Source of the DNA: Aliishimia sp039978895
GTDB lineage: Bacteria > Pseudomonadota > Alphaproteobacteria > Rhodobacterales > Rhodobacteraceae
NCBI GenBank assembly: GCA_039978895.1
Contig: JBDWAL010000046.1
Span: 186,001-250,000, forward strand
Direction: 5' to 3'
DNA length: 64,000 bases
Below are positions 23,830 to 31,568 of the stretch, in pieces. Each line of letters begins with the position of its first letter. The stretch's first letter is position 1. Under the pieces are notes generated by a model that was given only the letters and a program-made list of their open reading frames with translations, made no database searches and was not told where the DNA came from. The position numbers were made by a program, and so were the translations under genes.

Positions 23830-24650
23830 GCGCGCCAGTCCTTCAGTGCAACACCCCCGGTTTCATCTTGACGCAAGTCTTTGGGAGCCTCCCAAGTCGT
23901 GGGGTCACAGATCAATCGCGCCACGGCGTCTGCCCCAACTTGCAACAGGGCTTCACCCTTTTCTGCAGTCGCTTTCTCGGGTTTGCCAATGACACCATTA
24001 GGCGTGATGTGCGGCAATGGACGCCACCGATAAGACGCTTCACCGGCTTTCAAGAACCCAGGCCCGGAAGTTCCGCCGACATTGTGCGACGCCAAATCAC
24101 TTGAATCCACAGTATCGGCAGCGCACACCATCATCATAGACGTCTCAGCTTCGCCCGCATGCATGACTGTGTCTTGGTCTTCCAAAATTTCACCATAGCG
24201 CGTGCCCGCTTCCGCAACGTAAGTCGTCAGAACCAAGGTTGCGTCGACCTCTGAGGTCAACTCATCCAAAATTGATTGCAAGGCAATGACGTTGCCCCCA
24301 TGCGAATTGCTTATCAAAATGTCATGAAACCCTGCGCGGATGATTGCGTGGATCAGGTCTTCGATCATGGCGCGGAAGGTTGCATGGCTCAGCGTCAAAG
24401 TGCCGCCGTAAGCCATGTGATGTTCGCTGAGACCCGACCAGATCACCGGTGCCCAAATTGTTGGACGGTTTGGATATGCGGCTTCGGCAGCGCGGCGCGC
24501 TATTTCTTCGCCGATCCGCGAGTCGGTCATCACGGGAAGATGCGGCCCGTGCTGTTCGATAGACGCAACAGGCAGAATCACCACAGCGTTTTGCGCCGCC
24601 AAGTTTCTGAGTTCATGCGCCTTTAGGCGTGCCCAGCTTGTCTCAGTCAT
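23826..24650 (-). CDS. Creatininase family amidohydrolase
   Basis: A 274-residue metal-dependent amidohydrolase of the creatininase/MftE type. Metal-binding segments are VASIEQHGPHLPV near the N-terminus, ISNSHGGNVIAL in the middle, and MHAGEAETSMMM. The reaction is hydrolysis of a cyclic amide or formamide; the substrate cannot be named. The ATG at 24650 has GGAGAG upstream and is preferred to the open extension to 24701. It is the first gene of the overlapping operon running to 21068 and is divergent from the ArsR-type gene at 24761, which may regulate it. Confidence 0.87.
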   Translation of the reverse strand: MTETSWARLKAHELRNLAAQNAVVILPVASIEQHGPHLPVMTDSRIGEEIARRAAEAAYPNRPTIWAPVIWSGLSEHHMAYGGTLTLSHATFRAMIEDLIHAIIRAGFHDILISNSHGGNVIALQSILDELTSEVDATLVLTTYVAEAGTRYGEILEDQDTVMHAGEAETSMMMVCAADTVDSSDLASHNVGGTSGPGFLKAGEASYRWRPLPHITPNGVIGKPEKATAEKGEALLQVGADAVARLICDPTTWEAPKDLRQDETGGVALKDWRA

Positions 24651-24760
24651 GATCGCTCTCCATTTTTTTCCTATTTCTGCACAAGGCGTTAGTGGCGGCA
24701 ACTGGCATCTTTTAAGTTACCATATTGTCACGTGACCATTCACTCACCTATAAATAACAC

Positions 24761-25507
24761 ATGGATGCGATTTTTAAAGCTCTCGCCGACCCCACCCGCC
24801 TAACGCTGCTCGACAGCCTCAAGCAGACAGATGGCCAAACCCTTCAACAATTGCAGGGTAAATTGGACATGACCCGCTTTGGTGTCATGAAACATCTTGG
24901 TGTGTTGGAAGACGCTGGCTTGATCGTGACCCGCAAGGTGGGGCGTTTCAAACATCACTACCTCAATGCCCTGCCCTTGCAGGACGCAATAGATCGCTGG
25001 ATCGACCCTTATCGAGTCAAACCCGCGGCGCGAGCAGTTTTGGACCTAAAATCGAAGCTCGAAGGAACAGAACCAATGACAGACAAACCCGATTTCATGA
25101 TGCAAACCTATATTCGCTGCACCCAAGACGCGCTTTGGGATGCGCTGCTGTCTGATCAAGCGCACGCCGCTTACAATTTCATCGCCAATCGCGTGAAGCG
25201 TGAGGGGGCCGCCCTGACCTACTACCGACCAGATGACAGCGCGATGCTGATTATGCGTGAAACCAAAACCGAACCGAAATCGCGGATTGAAACCACATTT
25301 GAACCGCAATGGGTGCCTGATGCACCTGCGTCACGGGTGGTGTATCTTATTGCTGCACAAGAAGACTTCTGCCAGCTAACCGTCGAACATTATGACATAA
25401 CACCCGGATTTGAGGGCGCAGCAGATGGTTGGGCGCGAACAATATCAGGCCTGAAAACTTGGCTTGAGACAGGAAATAGCGCGAAATTTGCGCCACCAAT
25501 GGGCTAA
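24761..25507 (+). CDS. ArsR-type winged helix fused to an SRPBCC (AHSA1-like) domain
   Basis: A 248-residue two-domain protein. Residues 1-100 are an ArsR-type helix-turn-helix (FKALADPTRLTLLDSL; DMTRFGVMKHLGVLEDAGLI) without the metal-binding Cys motif of classical ArsR. Residues about 110-248 form an SRPBCC/AHSA1 ligand-binding fold (QTYIRCTQDALWDALLSDQ ... GWARTISGLKTWLETG). The fusion suggests a one-component regulator sensing a hydrophobic ligand. These two domains are often separate neighbouring genes. It diverges from the hydrolase operon and may control it. Confidence 0.85.
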   Translation: MDAIFKALADPTRLTLLDSLKQTDGQTLQQLQGKLDMTRFGVMKHLGVLEDAGLIVTRKVGRFKHHYLNALPLQDAIDRWIDPYRVKPAARAVLDLKSKLEGTEPMTDKPDFMMQTYIRCTQDALWDALLSDQAHAAYNFIANRVKREGAALTYYRPDDSAMLIMRETKTEPKSRIETTFEPQWVPDAPASRVVYLIAAQEDFCQLTVEHYDITPGFEGAADGWARTISGLKTWLETGNSAKFAPPMG

Positions 25508-25549
25508 GCGACAGACGGTTACACAACCGTTGACTTAACGCAGTTCTAT

Positions 25550-25585
25550 CAAACAAAAAACGCCCCGGATAATCATCTGGGACGT
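25550..25585 (-). terminator. Rho-independent terminator of the 70-residue gene
   Basis: On the minus strand ACGTCCCAGAT pairs with ATCCGGGGCGT (25585-25560, two imperfect positions), followed by TTTTTTGTTT (25560-25550). It lies 55 bp beyond the stop at 25640. Confidence 0.65.
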
Positions 25586-25639
25586 TCGATTGTCGCGGCT
25601 TTGCGCCATCACTTCAGGCGCACGTGCGTAGCAACGGTT

Positions 25640-25852
25640 TTAGCCGCCGACATAGACCCCTTGGCGAGGGCGATAGAATTCTTTTTGATTGTGCAAACGA
25701 CCTAGCAGATCATGGATACCGCGCACGGTTTCATTGACCTTTGTGTCAGGCTTCTTCACGTCTGCCAAAGACGCTTTGCTGTCCATCAGAGCTGTTTCGA
25801 TCAACTCGAGGTCTTCAACGCTTAATTCGAATTGTGTATTTGGACGTGGCAT
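25640..25852 (-). CDS. Small conserved hypothetical protein
   Basis: A 70-residue acidic/helical cytoplasmic protein (FELSVEDLELIETALMDSK near the start, then DLLGRLHNQKEFYRP and a Gly-rich end). The start at 25852 has CAGGAGA upstream. No domain is recognised. It has its own terminator and is isolated between the ArsR fusion and thrS, facing away from thrS. Confidence 0.7.
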   Translation of the reverse strand: MPRPNTQFELSVEDLELIETALMDSKASLADVKKPDTKVNETVRGIHDLLGRLHNQKEFYRPRQGVYVGG

Positions 25853-26142
25853 GACTGTCTCCTGCGGACTACGCACTCAAGTGGCTTGTTTCCGATAGTG
25901 AACTTAAGGTGACGTTTAGGTCATTTGCGACATTAGGGAAACCCCAAGCGACCTGATTTAACATGCCGATTTTTCATGATGTTGATGAATCCAATTCTAC
26001 GCGCGGTGCATCAGCGAAGAATCGTGCGAGCGAGAGGCGTTATATTACGCTTGACCCATCCAGACAGCTCTGTAAGACAACCCAACACACATAACCCGCA
26101 ACCGGGCGCACATGTAGGCGCCAAACTGACGAGGAGGCCCAG

Positions 26143-28095
26143 ATGGCCCAAATCGCACTTACCCTTCCCGACCAATCTATTCGCCAATACGACACAGGTA
26201 TTACCGCAGGCCAAGTCGCAGCGGACATATCCAAGTCACTGGGTAAAAAGGCTATTTCCGCAACCGTAAACGGGCAACATTGGGATCTGCAATGGCCTAT
26301 TGACGCGGATAGCGACATCGCCATTCACACCATGCAGGATGATGAGCAAGCCAGCGAATTGGTGCGCCATGACCTTGCGCACATCATGGCGCGAGCTGTG
26401 CAAGAAATTTGGCCGGGCACCAAGGTCACCATCGGTCCTGTGATCAAACACGGATGGTATTACGATTTCGACCGTGCTGAGTCGTTTACCCCGGAAGACC
26501 TCGGGTTGATCGAAAAAAAGATGAAAGAAATCATCAACAAGCGTGAACCAGTGACCACCGAAGTGTGGGACCGCGCGCGCGCTGTGAAGCACTATGAGGA
26601 CAACAACGAGCCTTACAAAGTTGAGCTGATCGACGCTATTCCTGGCGACGAACCTTTGCGCATGTATTGGCATGGCGAGTGGCAAGATTTGTGCCGCGGT
26701 CCGCATTTGCAGCACACCGGACAAGTGCCGGGTGATGCGTTCAAGTTGATGTCGATTGCAGGTGCTTATTGGCGCGGCGACAGCGATCGCGCGATGCTTC
26801 AACGCATCTACGGCGTTGCATTCACAGGCAAAGAAAAGCTCAAAGCGCATTTGAACATGCTCGAAGAGGCCTCCAAACGCGACCACCGCAAGCTTGGCCG
26901 TGAGATGGACCTGTTCCACATGCAAGAAGAGGCCCCCGGCCAAATCTTCTGGCACCCGAACGGCTGGTCTATCTACACCGACCTTCAAGACTACATGCGT
27001 CGCAAACAACGCGCGGCAGGTTACGTCGAAGTGAACACACCACAAGTGGTGGATCGCAAACTCTGGGAGGCCTCAGGCCACTGGGACAAATATCAAGAGC
27101 ACATGTTTATCGTTGAAGTCGACGAAGAACACGCGCGCGAAAAAGCCGTGAATGCGCTCAAGCCCATGAACTGTCCTTGCCACGTTCAAATCTTCAACAC
27201 AGGCATGAAATCCTATCGCGACTTGCCCTTACGCATGGCGGAATTCGGGTCGTGCAATCGGTATGAACCGTCCGGCGCATTGCATGGCATCATGCGGGTG
27301 CGTGGTTTCACCCAAGATGATGGTCACATCTTTTGCCGCGAAGACCAAATCGAAGCAGAATGCGCATCCTTCATCACTTACTTGTCGTCGGTATATAAAG
27401 ACCTCGGCTTCGAGACTTTCGAAATCATGTTTGCCACCCGTCCAGAAAAACGCGTCGGCACCGAAGAAAGTTGGGATCACGTAGAAACCGCCTTGGAAAA
27501 CGCGATCAAGGCAACCGGGCATCCTTATACTTTGGACGAAGGCGAAGGCGCATTTTATGGCCCAAAACTGGACTTCAAACTGACCGATGCCATCGGTCGT
27601 GAATGGCAATGCGGCACGTTCCAAGTTGATCCCAACCTGCCGGAACGCCTAGGCGCGACATATGTCGGCGAAGACGGGGCAAAGCATCGCCCGTTTATGC
27701 TGCACCGCGCGTGTCTTGGTTCTTTCGAGCGTTTCATCGGTATTTTGATCGAAAACTCGGCTGGCAAACTGCCCTTCTGGCTCGCCCCACGTCAGGTCGT
27801 CGTTGCATCAATTACGTCAGACGCGGATGACTATGTTTTAGACGCTGTCGCGCAACTGAAAGCCGCAGGCGTGAGCGCCGAAGCCGATATTCGCAACGAA
27901 AAGATCAACTACAAAGTCCGCGAGCACTCACTTGGCAAAGTTCCAGTGATCCTTGCCGTCGGACATCGCGAAGTCGAGGAAAACACAGTTTCAATGCGCC
28001 GTCTTGGTTCAAAACAAAGTTCGGTTTTGCCCTTGGCTGATGTCGTCGTCGATCTAGCAATAGAGGCGACACCGCCTGATTTGCGCAAAGACTAA
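26143..28095 (+). CDS. thrS: Threonine–tRNA ligase
   Basis: A 650-residue class II aminoacyl-tRNA synthetase that charges tRNA-Thr. Domains in order are TGS (about 1-65), the second additional (editing) domain with HDLAHIMARAV and the zinc-site DLCRGPHL, the catalytic core with MNCPCHVQIF (zinc Cys) and the class II motif 2 region MAEFGSCNRYEPSGALHG, the motif 3 region HRACLGSFERFIGILIE, and the anticodon-binding domain (about 545-650). The length is normal. Start ATG 26143 has GAGGAGG 7-8 bp upstream. An essential housekeeping gene; the 266-bp upstream region shows no obvious leader or T-box. Confidence 0.98.
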   Translation: MAQIALTLPDQSIRQYDTGITAGQVAADISKSLGKKAISATVNGQHWDLQWPIDADSDIAIHTMQDDEQASELVRHDLAHIMARAVQEIWPGTKVTIGPVIKHGWYYDFDRAESFTPEDLGLIEKKMKEIINKREPVTTEVWDRARAVKHYEDNNEPYKVELIDAIPGDEPLRMYWHGEWQDLCRGPHLQHTGQVPGDAFKLMSIAGAYWRGDSDRAMLQRIYGVAFTGKEKLKAHLNMLEEASKRDHRKLGREMDLFHMQEEAPGQIFWHPNGWSIYTDLQDYMRRKQRAAGYVEVNTPQVVDRKLWEASGHWDKYQEHMFIVEVDEEHAREKAVNALKPMNCPCHVQIFNTGMKSYRDLPLRMAEFGSCNRYEPSGALHGIMRVRGFTQDDGHIFCREDQIEAECASFITYLSSVYKDLGFETFEIMFATRPEKRVGTEESWDHVETALENAIKATGHPYTLDEGEGAFYGPKLDFKLTDAIGREWQCGTFQVDPNLPERLGATYVGEDGAKHRPFMLHRACLGSFERFIGILIENSAGKLPFWLAPRQVVVASITSDADDYVLDAVAQLKAAGVSAEADIRNEKINYKVREHSLGKVPVILAVGHREVEENTVSMRRLGSKQSSVLPLADVVVDLAIEATPPDLRKD

Positions 28096-28103
28096 ACCCT
28101 AAC

Positions 28104-28130
28104 TGACCTGCCCCGTTTGGGGGCGGGTCA
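28104..28130. terminator. Strong hairpin between convergent thrS and ArsC-like gene
   Basis: TGACCTGCCCC and GGGGCGGGTCA form an 11-bp stem (one mismatch/wobble) with loop GTTTG. It overlaps the stop codon of the ArsC-like gene. No T tract follows on either strand, so it may act as a bidirectional weak terminator. Confidence 0.5.
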
Positions 28131-28475
28131 CCCAATCAAAGCGCCTTGCGTATCTTTGCCCCACCCCAGATGCAGAACGCCGTCCGCGTCGATCAAGGGT
28201 CGCTTCATCAAAGCAGAATGCGCACGCAATAAGTCCCTTGGGTCGTTTGCGCGTTCTTCTTCTGATAGACCGCGCCACGTTGTTGAACGTGTGTTCACCA
28301 ATGCGGCTCCAAATGTTTCTAGCGCCTTTGCCAACAAATCCGGTTCCATCGGGTTTGCCCGAATGTCTATCAACTCGGCACCGGCAATGGCTTTCGCCGC
28401 TTTGCGGCATGTATCACAGTTTTTCAAACCATATATGCGTATCAACTTGGCACCTTTTTTTATCTGGTGATGCAT
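28128..28475 (-). CDS. ArsC/Spx family thioredoxin-fold protein
   Basis: A thioredoxin-fold protein of the arsenate reductase-like family. The N-terminal CxxC is visible as GLKNCDTCRKAAKAI, and the LSEEERANDP and MKRPLID segments match the family. The catalytic role of true arsenate reductase needs a single conserved Cys and three Arg residues; here it is more like the Spx/MgsR and YffB-type proteins, so substrate is uncertain. The start is ambiguous. ATG 28475 is given; TTG 28445, with AAAGGTG 5 bp upstream and the usual IRIYGLKNC beginning, may be the true start. Confidence 0.85.
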   Translation of the reverse strand: MHHQIKKGAKLIRIYGLKNCDTCRKAAKAIAGAELIDIRANPMEPDLLAKALETFGAALVNTRSTTWRGLSEEERANDPRDLLRAHSALMKRPLIDADGVLHLGWGKDTQGALIG

Positions 28476-28642
28476 CCTCAAGAAATCGTCTCATTTTGCT
28501 TGATTTTGCTGCAGATCGCACAATCTCTTAGGTTATGCAGACGGTCAAGTATCGTTTTTTTACGACGGTCTGCTGTTAGAACTACCCGCCTCAAGAATAC
28601 CCTCGGGGCGGTCCAGCAAAGACGATCAGGGAGACACCGGAT

Positions 28643-28849
28643 ATGGCAACCGGCACCGTGAAATGGTTCAATACAACAAAAGGGTACGGATTTATCGCAC
28701 CCGACGAAGGCGGCAAGGATGTGTTTGTGCATATTTCCGCTGTCGAAGCCTCAGGACTAACTGGGCTGGCTGACAATCAAAAGGTTAGCTTTGAAATGAG
28801 CGAAGGACGCGATGGACGCGTCATGGCATCGGAATTGCAGGCCCTCTAG
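28643..28849 (+). CDS. Cold-shock domain protein (CspA family)
   Basis: A 68-residue single cold-shock domain protein that binds single-stranded RNA/DNA. RNP1 is KGYGFIAP and RNP2 VFVHISAVEAS, with TVKWFNTTKGYG at the start. The 5' leader is about 160 bp, consistent with a structured cold-shock mRNA, but the exact transcription start cannot be read. A clear terminator hairpin follows at 28879-28899. Confidence 0.95.
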   Translation: MATGTVKWFNTTKGYGFIAPDEGGKDVFVHISAVEASGLTGLADNQKVSFEMSEGRDGRVMASELQAL

Positions 28850-28878
28850 CCGCGAGTTTCCGGTCTTAAAACGACAAA

Positions 28879-28899
28879 CGGCGCCTGATTTTGGCGCCG
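28879..28899 (+). terminator. Terminator after the cold-shock gene
   Basis: CGGCGCC (28879-28885) and GGCGCCG (28893-28899) form a 7-bp GC stem with loop TGATTTT, followed by CTTCC. The T tract is poor. Confidence 0.55.
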
Positions 28900-28921
28900 C
28901 TTCCGCAATGAGGTGCTGACT

Positions 28922-29209
28922 TTAGCGGCAGCCTTTTTCACCAATCGGGCAATCTACGGCTCGAACGTGGCGAACTTTGCGTACTTTGTGAATTTTCTTC
29001 ACAGGGTGCGACATAACGGATTGGTAGCTGTAACCTTGGTTCGGCACACCGCAACAAATGGTTCCGTCCATTGACACAGGCTGCAAGCCCGCCGGGCAGT
29101 AATTGTGGCCCGTGTTGACAGGATAGATTTTTGGCCCTTCTGCAGACGCTGGCAACGCCCCCATAATAGCCAACCCTAGACCTGCGAAAATCGCTGCTCT
29201 GATACGCAT
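28922..29209 (-). CDS. Small exported cysteine-containing protein
   Basis: A 95-residue protein with a signal peptide ending PASAEG at about residue 24. The mature part has cysteines in HNYCPAGLQPVSMDGTICCG and a final VDCPIGEKGC, and a basic stretch (HPVKKIHKVRKVRHVR). The cysteine pairs suggest disulfides. The family is not recognised, though such small exported Cys proteins occur widely in Rhodobacterales. It faces the cold-shock gene. Confidence 0.7.
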   Translation of the reverse strand: MRIRAAIFAGLGLAIMGALPASAEGPKIYPVNTGHNYCPAGLQPVSMDGTICCGVPNQGYSYQSVMSHPVKKIHKVRKVRHVRAVDCPIGEKGCR

Positions 29210-29354
29210 ATTTGCCCTCTTTTGACATTTGACCCACTAAACTGTGTGGTCAAACTGCATGCACCCGATTCGTAAGTCCAGTGTTTTTTGGTCAATTTAT
29301 TCGGGATTGTCGCCACTTGCAGCATCTATGCCTCTCTGATCACGAGGTGATTTC

Positions 29355-29384
29355 GAGACAGAGACAGAGACAGAGACAGAGACA
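29355..29384. repeat. Perfect hexanucleotide tandem repeat (GAGACA)5
   Basis: Five perfect copies of GAGACA lie in the gap between the exported protein gene and thyX. No open frame spans it. A repeat this short and perfect can change copy number by slippage. Confidence 0.9.
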
Positions 29385-29454
29385 CTTACCCTTAATTTGG
29401 ATGTTCCAAATGCATTGTTCTGACGCGTGCAGCCACCCCCGCGAAGGAACGACC

Positions 29455-30372
29455 TTATTCAGGTGCGCTCAATACGCCTTGGAATTCGCGCCATTCGCCT
29501 TTCGACATGCCAGAGGTTTCCTGCGTCACCGCTTCGCCCGCAATCATTCGTCGTACACAATCCAATGCTCGGCCCGACAAAGTCGCCCCGCCCATACGGT
29601 AATCCTCAAACGCCGAATATGCGAAAGGCACCCAATCCGCGACCAATTTGCACATCTCATCTGCATAAACGCGGATTTCGTATTGCGCATGGGCATCCGC
29701 ACGCAAACGCAAGAAATGGAGAAGATTATGCAAATCCACCTTCCAATACCACTGCGTATAAATGTTTGCCGGTAAATTCATTCGCGCCAATTCGCGCGCC
29801 AGACCTTGTTGTCCATCATCAGAGATCATCTCTTCGTAGTGGTCATATGCCCGAGCGGAATCCGCTTTCAGATATTCCAATACCCGTGCAGCTTCCGCGC
29901 CCTCCAAGACGTCGCCCCTGCCTTGATTGTTCACAACTGACTGCGCGTTCAAATGTTCTGCGCTCGGAATATAGAATTCACGATCCAAGATTGAATAGCG
30001 CGCCGAATATTCATTCACGTTTGCTGTCCGATGCCTAATCCATTGGCGTGCAACAAAGACGGGCAACTTCACATGAAGCTTGATTTCGCACATCTCAAAC
30101 GGTGTCGAATGCCAATGGCGCATAAGATATCGTATCAGACCTTCATCGTTTTGAACCGATTTTGTGCCCTTACCGTAACTCACGCGCGCAGCCTGACAGA
30201 TCGCAGCATCGTCGCCCATATAATCGATGACGCGCACAAATCCATGATCCAAAACGGGATACGCCGTATAGAGGTGCTGCTCCATCCCCGGCGCGACAAC
30301 ACGTCGTGTCGCGGCACTTTGAGAGCGCTGGTCTTCAATTTCTGCGAGTTGCTCGGGGCTAAGAGGCATCAT
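29455..30372 (-). CDS. thyX: FAD-dependent thymidylate synthase ThyX
   Basis: A 305-residue flavoprotein that makes dTMP from dUMP using methylene-tetrahydrofolate and NADPH. The ThyX signature RHRTANVNEYS is present, with PVFVARQWI before it, and QWYWKVDLHNLLHFLRLR in the C-terminal part. The start MM at 30372/30369 has AAAGGA upstream; the open extension to 30549 is not supported. Alphaproteobacteria often carry ThyX instead of ThyA. A 30-bp (GAGACA)5 repeat lies 71 bp beyond its stop. Confidence 0.97.
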   Translation of the reverse strand: MMPLSPEQLAEIEDQRSQSAATRRVVAPGMEQHLYTAYPVLDHGFVRVIDYMGDDAAICQAARVSYGKGTKSVQNDEGLIRYLMRHWHSTPFEMCEIKLHVKLPVFVARQWIRHRTANVNEYSARYSILDREFYIPSAEHLNAQSVVNNQGRGDVLEGAEAARVLEYLKADSARAYDHYEEMISDDGQQGLARELARMNLPANIYTQWYWKVDLHNLLHFLRLRADAHAQYEIRVYADEMCKLVADWVPFAYSAFEDYRMGGATLSGRALDCVRRMIAGEAVTQETSGMSKGEWREFQGVLSAPE

Positions 30373-30571
30373 GGCGTCCTTTGTCGGCGGGAATCTTCTT
30401 TGGCTGACTATATCTGGGGAACACAGCGGCGTGAACCGCAATATCCTGCCTGTTGCACAGAGGTTGCATCCCCTTGTTCTGACCCGTTTGGCGCGCCAAA
30501 CGCGTTGACTTTGCATCGCAACACACGCAATTTGCAGAAAATTAACCAAAAACGGTTAGGGCATAGAGCAA

Positions 30572-31567
30572 ATGATCCGCAACCTCGTATCGATATCCGC
30601 CCTCGTGGCATTGGTCGCTTGTGGCGATGGCAGTCCGTTTAACAACGACGTCACTGATTCAGATGATGGCACGTCAAGCGACATTCCAGAGGAAATCGCA
30701 AGTTCTGTAACGGGCTTCACTTATAACCCCGGCGAGGGCACCATGACGCTTTCTGGTACTTTACGGGATGGCGACGAAGTGACCTCAACCTTCTTTCGTC
30801 AAGCGGCCCTCGATAGCGGCCCCTATCAAGCCTACACCCTTCAAGATGACCCGTTGGATGAACACACAACTGTATATGTGAGAACTGTGGCAGATGTCAC
30901 AGCTGGCGTGGCGGTGACAGGTGGCCAATTCACTTATTACTCAGGCGGCGCCAATTATGGTAGGTCCGGTGGATTTGAAGCGGCCCCTGTTAGCGAAGCA
31001 AATGATACTGGGCTCGTGACATATTCCGGCGAATATGTCGGTTTGACCAATCTCAATGGCCCTGAAAACGATACGTTGCCAATAACGGACCCAGACATTG
31101 ACGTTAACAGCATCATCATTCCACGCCAAGCGGGTGTTGTGACCGGGAACGTTATTATCAATGTAAGTTTCGACGACAATAATCTTGCAGGCGCTATTAC
31201 AGATCGTCGCGTCAATTCTAAAGTGTTCGGCGAATTTAATGTGTCAGATCTTGTCCTCGTGCCAACTGAATTGACATCAGATGGAACGTTTGTTGGTGAA
31301 GTCGAACTTCCCTTCAATCGGATTGATGTCGGTGGATATGGTGGTGTTATTGGTAGCAATCAAGGTGAGGCTTTGGCGGGCGGAATTTTCGCCGAGGATC
31401 ATTTTGATGATACGCTGGATGATGCAGGTGTACCTATCATTGACCCGGTTACAGGCGCACAGGCGGCTATTGCTGGGGAAGAAGAATTCGGTATATTCGT
31501 CTTAGGACGTTGTGGCGGCGCATCAGAAGATACGTCTGCAGTATGTGACATCGTAGATCCACTTTAA
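30572..31567 (+). CDS. Surface lipoprotein, TbpB-like beta-barrel domain, probable Slam substrate
   Basis: A 331-residue lipoprotein. The lipobox is LVALVAC with acylated Cys17, followed by GDG and an acidic, disordered anchor. The rest is beta-rich. The C-terminal part contains GVIGSNQGEALAGGIFAEDH, which resembles the closing strand motif of TbpB-type handle/barrel domains (G-x-x-G-x-x-x-E-x-x-G-x-F). A cysteine pair near the C-terminus (GRCGG ... VCDIVD) may be disulfide-bonded. It ends 1 bp before the Slam gene, so it is most likely the cargo exported to the cell surface. Its ligand (metal, heme or other) is unknown. Confidence 0.78.
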   Translation: MIRNLVSISALVALVACGDGSPFNNDVTDSDDGTSSDIPEEIASSVTGFTYNPGEGTMTLSGTLRDGDEVTSTFFRQAALDSGPYQAYTLQDDPLDEHTTVYVRTVADVTAGVAVTGGQFTYYSGGANYGRSGGFEAAPVSEANDTGLVTYSGEYVGLTNLNGPENDTLPITDPDIDVNSIIIPRQAGVVTGNVIINVSFDDNNLAGAITDRRVNSKVFGEFNVSDLVLVPTELTSDGTFVGEVELPFNRIDVGGYGGVIGSNQGEALAGGIFAEDHFDDTLDDAGVPIIDPVTGAQAAIAGEEEFGIFVLGRCGGASEDTSAVCDIVDPL

Positions 31568-31568
31568 A

